A stretch of DNA of 64,000 nucleotides from Bacteroidota bacterium. Lineage in GTDB: Bacteria > Bacteroidota > Bacteroidia > NS11-12g > UBA955. Shown here piece by piece: positions 35,036 to 43,240 of the stretch (the first letter of the stretch is position 1; every line of letters starts with the position of its first letter). The stretch covers positions 124,001 through 188,000 of the forward strand of contig JAEUUL010000004.1 of NCBI GenBank assembly GCA_016787485.1, read 5' to 3'. Made by a program: the position numbers and the translations under genes. Under the pieces are notes generated by a model. The model had not been told where the DNA came from and searched no databases. It worked only from the letters and a program-made list of their open reading frames with translations.

Positions 35036-36721
35036 TTATTTTCCTACAATCAACCGGGTGGCTGCCCTTCCGTTGGTGTTGCTCACAACCACCGTGTATA
35101 CACCACTGCTGAATTTGCTTATATCAACCGGCAGGGTTCCATACCGGCCCTGATATGTTCTGGTAAGTACAGATACCCCAACGGCATTGTAAATACGCAA
35201 TACCGGGGATTGTTGCAAAACACTGTTCAGTTCTACAGTCGCCATTTGGTCTGCCGGATTGGGGAACAATTTCACCACAGCTTTTTCCTTTCCGGGATTT
35301 CTTACCCCATTCAATTGTCCCCAATCTATGGCCTGGATAAAATAGCCTGAATCTACACTCCCATCCGGTCCGACTGAGTCGCAAAAGGTACTGTTACAAT
35401 TGGTTTTGGGGTCGTATATGTGCAGACACACCCATATTTTACCAGAACCATAATATTTGAAATTGGGCAGGCGTGTATTCTTAATTGAAATGCCATTAAA
35501 CGTCCAGTCAAATATTGTACTCATACTGGTTTTTTTACTGTTTTCTATTAAATAAAACGAATTGTTGTCGGTGCTGTCAACGGCTATGATAAAATCGGAT
35601 TTGCAACCTTTGTCTGGTTTGATACTGCAGCCTGTATCCCTTGCAGAAAGGTAGTTGCTGTAATCCGCCAATGCATACATATTGATATTGTCAGCCCAAT
35701 CTTTAATATATGCTTTGATCTGATTTGTATCTGTAGTTCCCCAGTAGTTTTTCTGCAAATTCATGAGTTTGAATTTGGGCACATTTTGGCTGGGTATATA
35801 CAATTCCACCTTAACGGCATTTCCCTTGTAATACAAAAAGTTATTTTCATTGATCGTCACTTTTACAGCGGGTATATTGTTATAATTGTAATCCATGATT
35901 TTAAACATGGGATAATTAAAATATCCCAAACTGTCCAGCGTGTTGTTCTTAAAGTTCAGCCAGCGCATGGTGTCATAGACTGTATTCATACTGATATCTA
36001 CTGAATAGCAGTTTTTAAACAAATTGCATTTGATTTCTGCATATCTGAAAACATACATTGAAAATCCCTGCTGGTTTTTCACAATATTTCCTTCAAAAAT
36101 TAAATCTCCATAAATATACAATCCACCCCTGCTTTCATAAAATTCGCAATGACGGATGATGAATGTGCAACGTTTGCCATAGTCGCGCATTTCTATGGAT
36201 CTATCCATGGATTTTTCAAAAATGCAATTGTTAACTTCTGCGGTGTTGGTATCTCCGGAAGAGGAACTGAAACTTACTCCATAAAAGCCGCCCGAAAATC
36301 TGCAGTGCGAAACATAAACAGAAGCCCCTGCAACACTAATCCCATATGCTCCGCTGCCTATACTGTCAAAATTCGTATAGAGTACACTATTACCCGCTTT
36401 GGTTATGGGATTATAATCCTTACTTGAAGTATTGTATTGCAGATTTACACGTTTTACAACAATGGCAGTATCTGCTTTTCCCAGCAACTGCAGTTCCCCG
36501 TCTACCTGCAGTTTTACCGCTGTTGACGGGCCTTTAATTACCGTTCCCGGCATGACTTTAATTGAAATACCCGTACCGATATAAGTGTTTTGGTTAACCA
36601 GATAGGGACTGCCTGCGGGTGTCCACACCTGGCTGGATGTAATAATGTTGGGTACTGTGGTTTGTGCAAAACCCAATGTTGCAATGACAAGAACAGAAAG
36701 GAAGAGTAATGACTTTTTCAT
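35036..36721 (-). CDS. T9SS-exported right-handed beta-helix protein
   Basis: The 561-residue protein has a signal peptide (MKKSLLFLSVLVIATLGFAQ). Residues about 40-330 show rungs of a parallel beta-helix: IKVMPGTVIKG, VSHCRFSGGFYGVSF, EVNNCIFEKSMD, IIRHCEFYESRGGLYIYG, FEGNIVKNQQGFSMYV. This is the pectate-lyase-like fold with no visible catalytic residues. A separate beta domain follows and the C-terminus is a T9SS type A sorting domain (VKLFPNPADQMATVEL, LPVDISKFSSGVYTVVVS). It should be exported to the surface. It precedes the ECF sigma gene by 45 bp in the same direction and may be its target or co-transcribed with it. Confidence 0.85.
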   Translation of the reverse strand: MKKSLLFLSVLVIATLGFAQTTVPNIITSSQVWTPAGSPYLVNQNTYIGTGISIKVMPGTVIKGPSTAVKLQVDGELQLLGKADTAIVVKRVNLQYNTSSKDYNPITKAGNSVLYTNFDSIGSGAYGISVAGASVYVSHCRFSGGFYGVSFSSSSGDTNTAEVNNCIFEKSMDRSIEMRDYGKRCTFIIRHCEFYESRGGLYIYGDLIFEGNIVKNQQGFSMYVFRYAEIKCNLFKNCYSVDISMNTVYDTMRWLNFKNNTLDSLGYFNYPMFKIMDYNYNNIPAVKVTINENNFLYYKGNAVKVELYIPSQNVPKFKLMNLQKNYWGTTDTNQIKAYIKDWADNINMYALADYSNYLSARDTGCSIKPDKGCKSDFIIAVDSTDNNSFYLIENSKKTSMSTIFDWTFNGISIKNTRLPNFKYYGSGKIWVCLHIYDPKTNCNSTFCDSVGPDGSVDSGYFIQAIDWGQLNGVRNPGKEKAVVKLFPNPADQMATVELNSVLQQSPVLRIYNAVGVSVLTRTYQGRYGTLPVDISKFSSGVYTVVVSNTNGRAATRLIVGK

Positions 36722-36801
36722 AGTTGAAATGTGTTTGATTTGAGGGTATATACGTCAGGCAAAAGTCGTTTGTTGGGTAATCCCCTTACAAACAGAAAGA
36801 T

Positions 36802-37491
36802 TCAGGAATCCACACTGCCTGCCGCCTCAGTGAGAAAGGCGATATATGGCCCGGCCGTGTCCCACAGTTTCAGGAGTTTTTCTGCGATGCCGGCCTGTGT
36901 AAATTCGGATTCAGACAATTCAGCCATGATATAGAATTGTGTGTTTTTCAACACAGGCAATTGTATGGATGCCTCTTTCCATTCCGCGGCAACGCGCGTT
37001 TGCTGTTCGCCCCTTACACCACCAAAAGTTTTTACAAATGCTTTGTCCGAAACAATCGCTTTCCAGCGTGCAGATTCTGCCATGATTTTGTTTCGGATAG
37101 CGGCCAGTAGTGGCTTCTCCGGCATATAAGATCCGGCATACAGGGCGCAGGTCTCCGGCCCTGCCTCTATATAGATGCCCGAGGGTCCCATATCCTTGCG
37201 CCCATGCGGGCCTATGATGGCGCTTCGGTTGAGTTTATAGGGGCTTTTGTCTTTGCTGAAACGTACATCGCGGTTGATGCGGAAAATGCAATCCTTCGCC
37301 AACACGTATGCCATGGAAGGGTCTGTCTTGGTGCGCGCTTCTATGAGTGCTGTAACCAGGTTTTCAAAAGGAATCTTTACATCCTTTTCGTACCGTTGTC
37401 TGTTGGAATCAAACCAGTCTTTGTGATTGTTGGGTGCCAGTTCCCTGAAAAACTGGAAAAAGGCGGGACTAAGACATTGTTTCGTGGCCAT
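36802..37491 (-). CDS. DUF2461 family protein
   Basis: The 229-residue protein has the DUF2461 signature: FFQFFRELAPNNHKDWFDSNRQRYE at the N-terminus, then IFRINRDVRFSKDKSPYKLN and GIYIEAGPETCALYAGSYMPE. The family is widespread and of unknown function, cytoplasmic by sequence. The start at 37491 overlaps the last 23 bp of comB, which suggests translational coupling; a start 18 bp further upstream is possible. Confidence 0.88.
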   Translation of the reverse strand: MATKQCLSPAFFQFFRELAPNNHKDWFDSNRQRYEKDVKIPFENLVTALIEARTKTDPSMAYVLAKDCIFRINRDVRFSKDKSPYKLNRSAIIGPHGRKDMGPSGIYIEAGPETCALYAGSYMPEKPLLAAIRNKIMAESARWKAIVSDKAFVKTFGGVRGEQQTRVAAEWKEASIQLPVLKNTQFYIMAELSESEFTQAGIAEKLLKLWDTAGPYIAFLTEAAGSVDS

Positions 37492-38197
37492 ACAATGCAA
37501 TTTTACCATGAATATAACGGGGAACCAATGTGCTGGTATTCATGCGCAGGCATACTTCCAGATCACTTTCTATATGCAGGGTTTGAAACCTTTGCACATG
37601 GTTGGCCTTTTGCAGATATCCTGCCAGATCCGGACTGGCCAGATTGTATAAATCCACCGCTGCTGCAGTGGCATCATCTGCACATACAAAGTCTGCTCCC
37701 AATGACTGAAAAAGGCAGCCTGCATACAATGTGTCTTCCAGATTGAATTTGTTTTTCCAGCCTGCACAAAACAGCAGCACATCACGGTTTTCCTTCTTCA
37801 ATACTTCGGCCAGTGCCTGCACATTGCGAAAAGCGCCTACATAGACAGAGGCGGCTCCTTTGCTCATTTCCAGGGCGCGTGTTCCGTTGGTGGTGGTGAT
37901 GGCTATGCGCTGTCCACCCACCTTTTCCTTTGAGTATTCCTGTGGCGAATTTCCCAGTTCAAAACCCTGAACGGTTACTCCACTCCGTTCGGCTGCTGCC
38001 AGGTATCCTCTTTGCTGCCATACAAGTGCATCTTCAGGGGTGGAAACCGGAATCATTTCGCGGGCCTGGTTTTCAAAAGCCACACACATGGTGGTGGTGG
38101 CGCGCAGTATGTCAGTTACCACCACATTCTTTTCTGTTAAATCCTGATTATACAGGTGAAACAGGGCGGGTGTAAGTATGGTTTCTACTTTCGGCAT
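37469..38197 (-). CDS. comB: 2-phosphosulfolactate phosphatase (ComB family)
   Basis: The 242-residue protein matches ComB: VVVTDILRATTTMCVAFENQA near the N-terminus, FELGNSPQEYSKEKV, the Ser/Thr/Asn-rich ITTTNGTRALEMSKGA and LFCAGWKNKFNLEDTLYAG. ComB hydrolyses 2-phosphosulfolactate to sulfolactate with Mg2+, a step of coenzyme M synthesis in methanogens. In Bacteroidota a sulfolactate or sulfonolipid role is more likely. The start at 38197 follows the pth stop by 1 nt; an ATG at 38209 overlapping pth is an alternative. It belongs to the operon ldt-pth-comB-DUF2461. Confidence 0.85.
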   Translation of the reverse strand: MPKVETILTPALFHLYNQDLTEKNVVVTDILRATTTMCVAFENQAREMIPVSTPEDALVWQQRGYLAAAERSGVTVQGFELGNSPQEYSKEKVGGQRIAITTTNGTRALEMSKGAASVYVGAFRNVQALAEVLKKENRDVLLFCAGWKNKFNLEDTLYAGCLFQSLGADFVCADDATAAAVDLYNLASPDLAGYLQKANHVQRFQTLHIESDLEVCLRMNTSTLVPRYIHGKIALYGHETMS

Positions 38198-38198
38198 T

Positions 38199-38762
38199 TT
38201 ACCTGGCATTTAACTGGGTCATGGCCAGGCCAGGCCCCATTGTGGCGAACAAAGTTACACCATCTGCCGCACGCTGCAGCGTTTCCTCTATCAGGGGTTT
38301 TTCTTCCTGGCTCCATTCGCCCAGCACATAGTCCACCTGCCTGCCCGGGGCAAACTGATTACCCACTCCAAACCGGAGCCGTGGATATTCCTGTGTGCCC
38401 AATATGGTCTGTATGCTTTTCAGTCCGTTGTGGCCACCATCACTGCCTTTGGTTTTCAGGCGCAATGTACCTGCCGGTATAGCCAGATCATCGGTGATAA
38501 CCAGCATATTTTCCGGCCTGAGTTTTTCTGCCTGCAACCAGTAGGCAACTGCCTTTCCACTCAGATTCATATAGGTGTTGGGTTTAAGCAGTATCAGATG
38601 ACGGCCACGGGTGCTGCAGCGTGCCACCCAGCCCAGCCGATCCTGCTGCCAGGTACCGCCCAGAGCAGAAGCCACCTTGTCTACCACCTTAAAACCAGCA
38701 TTGTGCCGTGTGTTCTCGTACTCTGCGCCGGGATTACCCAGACCCACTATCAGGTACTTCAT
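38199..38762 (-). CDS. pth: Peptidyl-tRNA hydrolase
   Basis: The 187-residue enzyme has the Pth signatures GLGNPGAEYENTRHNAGF with the catalytic His (residue about 20), LKPNTYMNLSGKAV, ITDDLAIPAGTLRLKTKGSDGGHNGLKSI in parts, and RLRFGVG. It releases peptides from peptidyl-tRNA in the cytoplasm. Its start overlaps the upstream L,D-transpeptidase stop by one base (TGATG) and its stop abuts comB. The usual neighbour rplY/ctc is not present. Confidence 0.95.
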   Translation of the reverse strand: MKYLIVGLGNPGAEYENTRHNAGFKVVDKVASALGGTWQQDRLGWVARCSTRGRHLILLKPNTYMNLSGKAVAYWLQAEKLRPENMLVITDDLAIPAGTLRLKTKGSDGGHNGLKSIQTILGTQEYPRLRFGVGNQFAPGRQVDYVLGEWSQEEKPLIEETLQRAADGVTLFATMGPGLAMTQLNAR

Positions 38763-39550
38763 CAGTGGTTGTTATCGTGCAGGTGGTAATTCTGCGGAAA
38801 TACCACATTGTATTTTCCCTTTTGGTCCACCCAGTAACCGGGGGCTATTTTCTGCTTTGCAAAAAAGTCATATGCCTCCTGCAGGTTTTGCCAAAACTTG
38901 ATGAGTTGCGGTTTGTGGCTGTAGTTCTGCTTCAGATAGGTCCAGTTTTTGGCATTGAAATGACAGGGGAATATATCTATGGGAATTTTTACTTCCTTGC
39001 CCTGGTAGGACTGGCTCATTACCGTAAGCCAGTAGATTTCATCAATCAGGCTGTCGGTCATAGGCAGGCAACCCACACTGGCGCAGCCTCCATGTATGTA
39101 AATTTCATTGCCCGGGTTTTCCTTGTCAGCAAATACCAGGTCACTCTCATTCGGATAAGCAATTTTTAAACTGAGGTGAAAAGTGCTGTTGGGATTAAAC
39201 CTTTCTATATAATATAAGCCTTCAGGCACCTGCATGTCTCCAAACTTGCGTTTGGGCCCCAAATCTCCGCTGCCCTTGCATATCTTGTATTTTTTTACCA
39301 GTCTGTAAGGTTTGCTGCTGCTGTCTGTAGCCCACAGTTCCAGCTCATCCTCCAGTTTAAATGATCGCCAGTAAATGTATTTGGGCTGGTCTCCCAGTCC
39401 GCTGTCGCGAAACATTTTGCGGATACGTGCTTCGGTACGTGCTTTCGCCACCCGAACCCGGTCAAAGTTCAATTGCTGGTCTGAAAATGCCTGTGCCGAC
39501 AAAGACTGTCCGGCCAGAAAAATGCCTGTAATAAATAAAAAGGTGCGCAT
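38762..39550 (-). CDS. L,D-transpeptidase (YkuD family)
   Basis: The 262-residue exported protein starts MRTFLFITGIFLAGQSLSA. The YkuD active site IHGGCASVGCLPMTD, of the form HGxxxSxGC with catalytic Cys, lies near residue 180. The region before it (EGLYYIERFNPNSTFHLSLKIAYPN) is the usual first half of the domain. It cross-links peptidoglycan or attaches proteins to it in the periplasm. The -7 box at 39557-39564 ends 6 nt before the ATG, which decides this start. The gene follows an ABC permease gene and overlaps pth by one base. Confidence 0.88.
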   Translation of the reverse strand: MRTFLFITGIFLAGQSLSAQAFSDQQLNFDRVRVAKARTEARIRKMFRDSGLGDQPKYIYWRSFKLEDELELWATDSSSKPYRLVKKYKICKGSGDLGPKRKFGDMQVPEGLYYIERFNPNSTFHLSLKIAYPNESDLVFADKENPGNEIYIHGGCASVGCLPMTDSLIDEIYWLTVMSQSYQGKEVKIPIDIFPCHFNAKNWTYLKQNYSHKPQLIKFWQNLQEAYDFFAKQKIAPGYWVDQKGKYNVVFPQNYHLHDNNH

Positions 39551-39556
39551 TCGCTG

Positions 39557-39564
39557 CAAAATTA
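39557..39564 (-). promoter_or_regulatory. -7 box of the L,D-transpeptidase operon
   Basis: TAATTTTG on the minus strand. Its first three bases are the TAA stop codon of the upstream permease gene (39564-39562). It ends 6 nt before the ATG at 39550. Confidence 0.5.
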
Positions 39565-40752
39565 CACCTCGCGGAGGGATTTCTGCGAAGGATACAAAGA
39601 GCTAAGCAATCCCAGTGCCATACTTATGCAAGTGATGAGCAACAAATCATTCCACCGCAATTCCATGGGATATGCGACTACAAAAGTGCTGTTGGTTCTA
39701 ATAAACCCATACTGCTGTTGAAGCAAAACCATGCCCACGCCGGCCAGCAAACCCAGGGCTGTACCTGCTGCAGAAACCATCAGGCCTTCCTGTAAAAAAA
39801 CAGACCGGATGCCAGAGGGTCGCATACCCACGCTGCGCAACAATTTGCGGTCGGCCGATTTTTCTATCACCAGCATACTCAGCGCACCGGAAAGGTTGAA
39901 CGAGATGAGCAACAGCACAAAAGACATTATACCCACCGTTACCCATTTTTCAGTATTGAACATTTTATATACTGCCTGGTTTTGCTGCCTGCGGTCCTGT
40001 ATTCTGAACCCTTTGCCCATAATATCCTGTATACGTTGGCCTGCAACTATGGCATCGGCGCCGGGTTTAAGCCCTATTTCCAAATGGCTCACAGCACCCT
40101 CCCTTTCGAACAATGTCTGTGCCCAGGCCAGTGGGGCTACCACCAGCTTCTGATTCATTTCATCACCAGGCCTGATCATGGCTTGAATGGGTAGCTGGTC
40201 TTCCATCATATCCATTTGGGCCACACCTACACTTTCACGCCTGGGAGCCATAATATCAACCACTGCATCTTCCCTGCCCAGATTGAGTTTATAAATCAGC
40301 CCTTCTGCCATCCAACCCACGGGGCCATGCCCGCCGTAAAGCTGTGCACCGCCAGCCACAACCAGCGAATCTGTTTTGACCACATTGGTCCAGGTCTTTC
40401 CCACCCCCTTTATCAGGGCTACCACCTGGTTGTTTTTGTGCTTTACGATGGCGTTCTCTTCCAGGCAGGAAGCAATATTTTTCACTTCGGGTATGCGCTG
40501 CAATGCCAGCAAACGGGTACTGTCCGGTTCAAATACTTTTCCGGAAACGGGAGACAGTTTTAAATCCGGATAATACACATCGTACACCTGAAAGATAACC
40601 CTTTCAAAACCATTCAGCGCACTCAGGAGCACCACCAGCGCCCAGGTACCCACAGAATATCCAAATATGCTTATACCTGCAATAATATTGATTGCCGTAG
40701 GATTTCTGCGGCTGAAAAAGTATCGGCGGGCAATGCGTAATGAAAGGTTCAC
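39562..40752 (-). CDS. ABC transporter permease, FtsX/LolC-E type
   Basis: The 396-residue membrane protein starts at a GTG overlapping the rbfA stop (GTGA). It has an N-terminal helix (about residues 20-48), a large periplasmic domain (about 50-270) and three C-terminal helices (about 275-300, 320-350, 370-388), the MacB-PCD/FtsX layout. The N-terminal sequence SLRIARRYFFSRRNPTAINIIAGIS is characteristic of LolC/LolE-like lipoprotein-release permeases. An ATPase gene is not adjacent. It probably works in lipoprotein sorting or another MacB/Lol-type export task. Confidence 0.88.
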   Translation of the reverse strand: MNLSLRIARRYFFSRRNPTAINIIAGISIFGYSVGTWALVVLLSALNGFERVIFQVYDVYYPDLKLSPVSGKVFEPDSTRLLALQRIPEVKNIASCLEENAIVKHKNNQVVALIKGVGKTWTNVVKTDSLVVAGGAQLYGGHGPVGWMAEGLIYKLNLGREDAVVDIMAPRRESVGVAQMDMMEDQLPIQAMIRPGDEMNQKLVVAPLAWAQTLFEREGAVSHLEIGLKPGADAIVAGQRIQDIMGKGFRIQDRRQQNQAVYKMFNTEKWVTVGIMSFVLLLISFNLSGALSMLVIEKSADRKLLRSVGMRPSGIRSVFLQEGLMVSAAGTALGLLAGVGMVLLQQQYGFIRTNSTFVVAYPMELRWNDLLLITCISMALGLLSSLYPSQKSLREV

Positions 40753-41126
40753 TCTCCGGAGTCTGGGTTCTGATGCGGCTTATTCTCTTTCAGGCCTTCG
40801 AAGATTTTTTCCATCTTGTCTACATAATCCAGCGTGTCATCTTCATAAAATGCAATTTCAGGCATTTTGCGCATCTGGTTTTTCAATCTGCGGCTAAGTT
40901 CCATGCGGATTTCACGCGCATTCAGCTCCAGATTTTCCAGCACGGCACCTCTTTTTGTGCTGTTAAACATGCTCAGGTAAAACTTCACATGCCCCAAATC
41001 CGGACTTACCCGCACCTGAGAAATGGTAACAAACTCTCCTGCCAGCCAGTCTATCCGGTGCTGGTTGAGCAGTTCGCCCATGTCTTTCTGCATCAGTCGC
41101 GCAAATTTTTCCTGCCTTAGTCCCAT
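40749..41126 (-). CDS. rbfA: Ribosome-binding factor A
   Basis: The 125-residue protein has the RbfA core: RQEKFARLMQKDMGELLNQH, VTISQVRVSPDLGHVKFYLSM, NAREIRMELSRRLKNQMRKMPEIAFYEDDTLDYVDKMEKI in parts. It binds the 30S subunit and helps 16S rRNA 5'-end maturation. The start at 41126 is set by the TACCTTTG box ending 4 nt before it. The gene begins a chain of overlapping genes down to DUF2461. Confidence 0.93.
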   Translation of the reverse strand: MGLRQEKFARLMQKDMGELLNQHRIDWLAGEFVTISQVRVSPDLGHVKFYLSMFNSTKRGAVLENLELNAREIRMELSRRLKNQMRKMPEIAFYEDDTLDYVDKMEKIFEGLKENKPHQNPDSGE

Positions 41127-41130
41127 AGGG

Positions 41131-41138
41131 CAAAGGTA
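41131..41138 (-). promoter_or_regulatory. -7 box of rbfA
   Basis: TACCTTTG on the minus strand ends 4 nt before the ATG at 41126, another start site with almost no leader. Confidence 0.55.
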
Positions 41139-41267
41139 CACCATCGCATGTCCATAAAGGAATTCCATGCACCGGTACAATCGCAGAAATCCTTAATTTT
41201 TTTGCTGAAATGGGGTTTTTGTAAAAAATGGAATTACCTTAGCACCGTAAAATATATATTTAGCTCC

Positions 41268-41543
41268 ATGAATCTGTACATTGGAAACTTAGATTACGCC
41301 GTTAAAGAGGCGGATCTTCAAGCCGCATTCGAAGCCGTTGGAGAGGTATCGTCTGCCAAAATTATTACCGACAAAATCACCGGCCGCAGCAAAGGCTTTG
41401 GTTTTGTTGAAATGCCTAACGATGAAGAAGGCCGCAAAGCCATAGAAAGCCTGAATGGCACTATGCTCAAAGCCCGTGAAATCACAGTGAACGAAGCGAG
41501 GCCAAAGCCTGAAGGCGGAAACTTCCGCGGCAACAGATACTGA
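41268..41543 (+). CDS. RRM-type RNA-binding protein
   Basis: The 91-residue protein is a single RNA-recognition motif with RNP2 (LYIGNL, residues 3-8) and RNP1 (KGFGFVEM, about residues 41-48), followed by a short Gly/Arg tail (GGNFRGNRY). Such small RRM proteins are common and abundant in Bacteroidota and may act as RNA chaperones or in post-transcriptional control. The upstream box TACCTTAG (near 41236) deviates by one base from the consensus and leaves a leader of about 20 nt. A strong terminator follows. Confidence 0.9.
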   Translation: MNLYIGNLDYAVKEADLQAAFEAVGEVSSAKIITDKITGRSKGFGFVEMPNDEEGRKAIESLNGTMLKAREITVNEARPKPEGGNFRGNRY

Positions 41544-41560
41544 TTTCTGTCTCTTCCAGA

Positions 41561-41593
41561 AAAGTCCGGACCTCCAAAAGTCCGGACTTTTTT
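41561..41593 (+). terminator. Rho-independent terminator of the RRM gene
   Basis: Ten-base arms AAAGTCCGGA and TCCGGACTTT around a 10-nt loop, followed by T. It begins 18 bp after the stop codon. Confidence 0.9.
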
Positions 41594-41649
41594 ATTTGGA
41601 CACCCTCCTGTGCTATCCATCTCTGATTTTTTTATATAATTGCAGTATT

Positions 41650-42000
41650 ATGGAAAACCAACCCCTGGATAACCAGTTTCATGTGCCCAATGCGGGTGGC
41701 AATACACCGCTGCCAAACGCAACCGCAGTGCTTGTACTGGGAATTCTTTCGATTGTAGGCTGCTTTTGTTATGGTATCATTGGTGTGATCCTGGGAATTA
41801 TCGCCATGGTCCTGGCCAGCAAAGACATGCAGGCATATAAGCTGAATCCCGGCATATACTCAGCTGGCAGTTATAACAATATGAAGGCAGGACGCATTTG
41901 TGCCATCATTGGCGTATGTCTCGGTGCCTTGTACATCATTGTGCTTATTGCCTACCTGGCAATTGTGGGCAGCATGTTGTCGCTGGGCAAACTGGGTTGA
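41650..42000 (+). CDS. Small membrane protein, CCC-motif/DUF4190-like
   Basis: The 116-residue protein has a short polar N-terminus with Pro/Asn, a first helix pair (AVLVLGILSIVGCFCYGIIG) with Cys residues, a polar loop containing YNNMKAGRICAIIG, and a last helix (LYIIVLIAYLAIVG). The two Ala/Gly/Ile-rich spans with cysteines at the end of the first match the CCC-motif or DUF4190 small membrane proteins of Bacteroidota. Function unknown. It overlaps the next gene (TTGA). Confidence 0.72.
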   Translation: MENQPLDNQFHVPNAGGNTPLPNATAVLVLGILSIVGCFCYGIIGVILGIIAMVLASKDMQAYKLNPGIYSAGSYNNMKAGRICAIIGVCLGALYIIVLIAYLAIVGSMLSLGKLG

Positions 42001-42290
42001 AACCAAAAAGCGGACCGGTTTTCTGGTTTGCCTGCCCTTCAAAAAAATACTTCGGGCTGGATTGTCCGGGCTGCGGTATGCAACGCGCCTGCTACAGCCT
42101 GGTGCAGGGCAAACCCATACAAAGTCTGAAATACAACCCCGGGGCTCTTCCTTTTCTGCTGCTGCTGGTTTTTACCATGCTGCATCTGCGTTTTCGATTC
42201 AAACACGGACACCGCGTCATTCTGGCCGGGTTCATTGTAACTGTAGCCGCCATGTGGACTGCTTTTCTGTTCAAATTGTCACATTTGTAA
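41997..42290 (+). CDS. DUF2752 membrane protein
   Basis: The 97-residue product contains FGLDCPGCGMQRACYSLVQG, the CPxCGxxRA signature of DUF2752, then two membrane helices (LPFLLLLVFTML, VILAGFIVTVAAMWTAFLF). The likely start is a TTG at 41997 that overlaps the preceding stop as TTGA; no ATG lies at a suitable place. Pairing of DUF2752 with a CCC-motif membrane protein is common in Bacteroidota and suggests one membrane complex. Function unknown. Confidence 0.72.
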   Translation: MKPKSGPVFWFACPSKKYFGLDCPGCGMQRACYSLVQGKPIQSLKYNPGALPFLLLLVFTMLHLRFRFKHGHRVILAGFIVTVAAMWTAFLFKLSHL

Positions 42291-42318
42291 TCATGTGTTT
42301 CGCTTACATTCGCAACGT

Positions 42319-42810
42319 ATGAAAAAATGGTTTACCCTGCGCCGTATACTCATCGCACTGGGTGCGGTGTTTGCATTGATACAACTCATTCCGGTGGACC
42401 GGAGCAATCCGCCTGCAGTTCCGGAAAATGATTTTCTGGTACAAACCAAGGCTCCAGAAAACATAGCTCAAATCATGAAGACTGCCTGCTATGATTGCCA
42501 CAGCAACCAAACGGTGTATCCGTGGTACAGTTACATAGCACCGGTAAGTTTCTGGTTGAAAAACCACATCAATGAAGGGCGCGGGGAACTCAACTTCAGC
42601 GAATGGAATGCCATGTCTGCAAAGGAGAAATCGCATGCCATGAAAGAGGCCGCAGAAATGGTAAAGGAGGGAGAAATGCCCATGAATTCTTATACCTGGG
42701 TGCATAAAGACGCGCGGCTTACCATACAGCAACAGGAGCAACTTGCAGCCTGGTTTTCACAGGTGCGGGGCGGTGGCGCTGAAACGGAAATAGAGTCACA
42801 CAGGGATTGA
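42319..42810 (+). CDS. Haem-binding domain protein
   Basis: The 163-residue protein has an N-terminal membrane helix (RRILIALGAVFALIQLIPV) and then the haem-binding domain with the c-type motif CYDCHSNQT followed by YPWYSYIAPVSFWL. Downstream helices carry ARLTIQQQEQLAAWF. It should be held in the inner membrane facing the periplasm with one covalent haem. The exact redox role of the family is not known; the cbb3 oxidase operon lies about 1 kb away on the other strand. Confidence 0.85.
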   Translation: MKKWFTLRRILIALGAVFALIQLIPVDRSNPPAVPENDFLVQTKAPENIAQIMKTACYDCHSNQTVYPWYSYIAPVSFWLKNHINEGRGELNFSEWNAMSAKEKSHAMKEAAEMVKEGEMPMNSYTWVHKDARLTIQQQEQLAAWFSQVRGGGAETEIESHRD

Positions 42811-42912
42811 GGGCTTTATAACCCATCAACGTAAATTTAACATCGCCTGCCGATTTGGGCATGGATGAAAAAGACTCCAGCGCGTAACATTGTACCTGTG
42901 AAAACAAATATA

Positions 42913-43230
42913 ATGCTTACAACAAGTACCCACCTGGAAGGGTACCGGATAACCGGACAGCTGGGCCTGGTGCGGGGAATTACAGTTCGATCCAGAGGGT
43001 TGGGCGGCAATTTTGTGGGTGGAATCATGGCTCTCTTTGGCGGTCGTAACTCTATCTATACTGAATTGTGCGAAAATACCCGGGAAGAAGCCCTGCAACT
43101 GATGATACAGCATGCCGGTGAACTCGGTGCCAATGCCATTATAAATATGCGGTACGATGCAAACGAAGTGATGAGTGGGATTACAGAGGTGCTTGCCTAT
43201 GGCACTGCTGTGGTTGCAGAGCCCGCCTAA
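42913..43230 (+). CDS. YbjQ family protein (DUF74)
   Basis: The 105-residue protein has the YbjQ pattern: EGYRITGQLGLVRGITVRSRG, YTELCENTREEALQLMIQHAGELGANAIINMRYD. The family forms pentameric cytoplasmic rings of unknown role. The start at 42913 gives the normal N-terminus; the frame extends 48 bp further 5'. It converges with the SafE-like gene and is separated from it by 10 bp. Confidence 0.88.
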   Translation: MLTTSTHLEGYRITGQLGLVRGITVRSRGLGGNFVGGIMALFGGRNSIYTELCENTREEALQLMIQHAGELGANAIINMRYDANEVMSGITEVLAYGTAVVAEPA

Positions 43231-43240
43231 ACCGGCGTTT

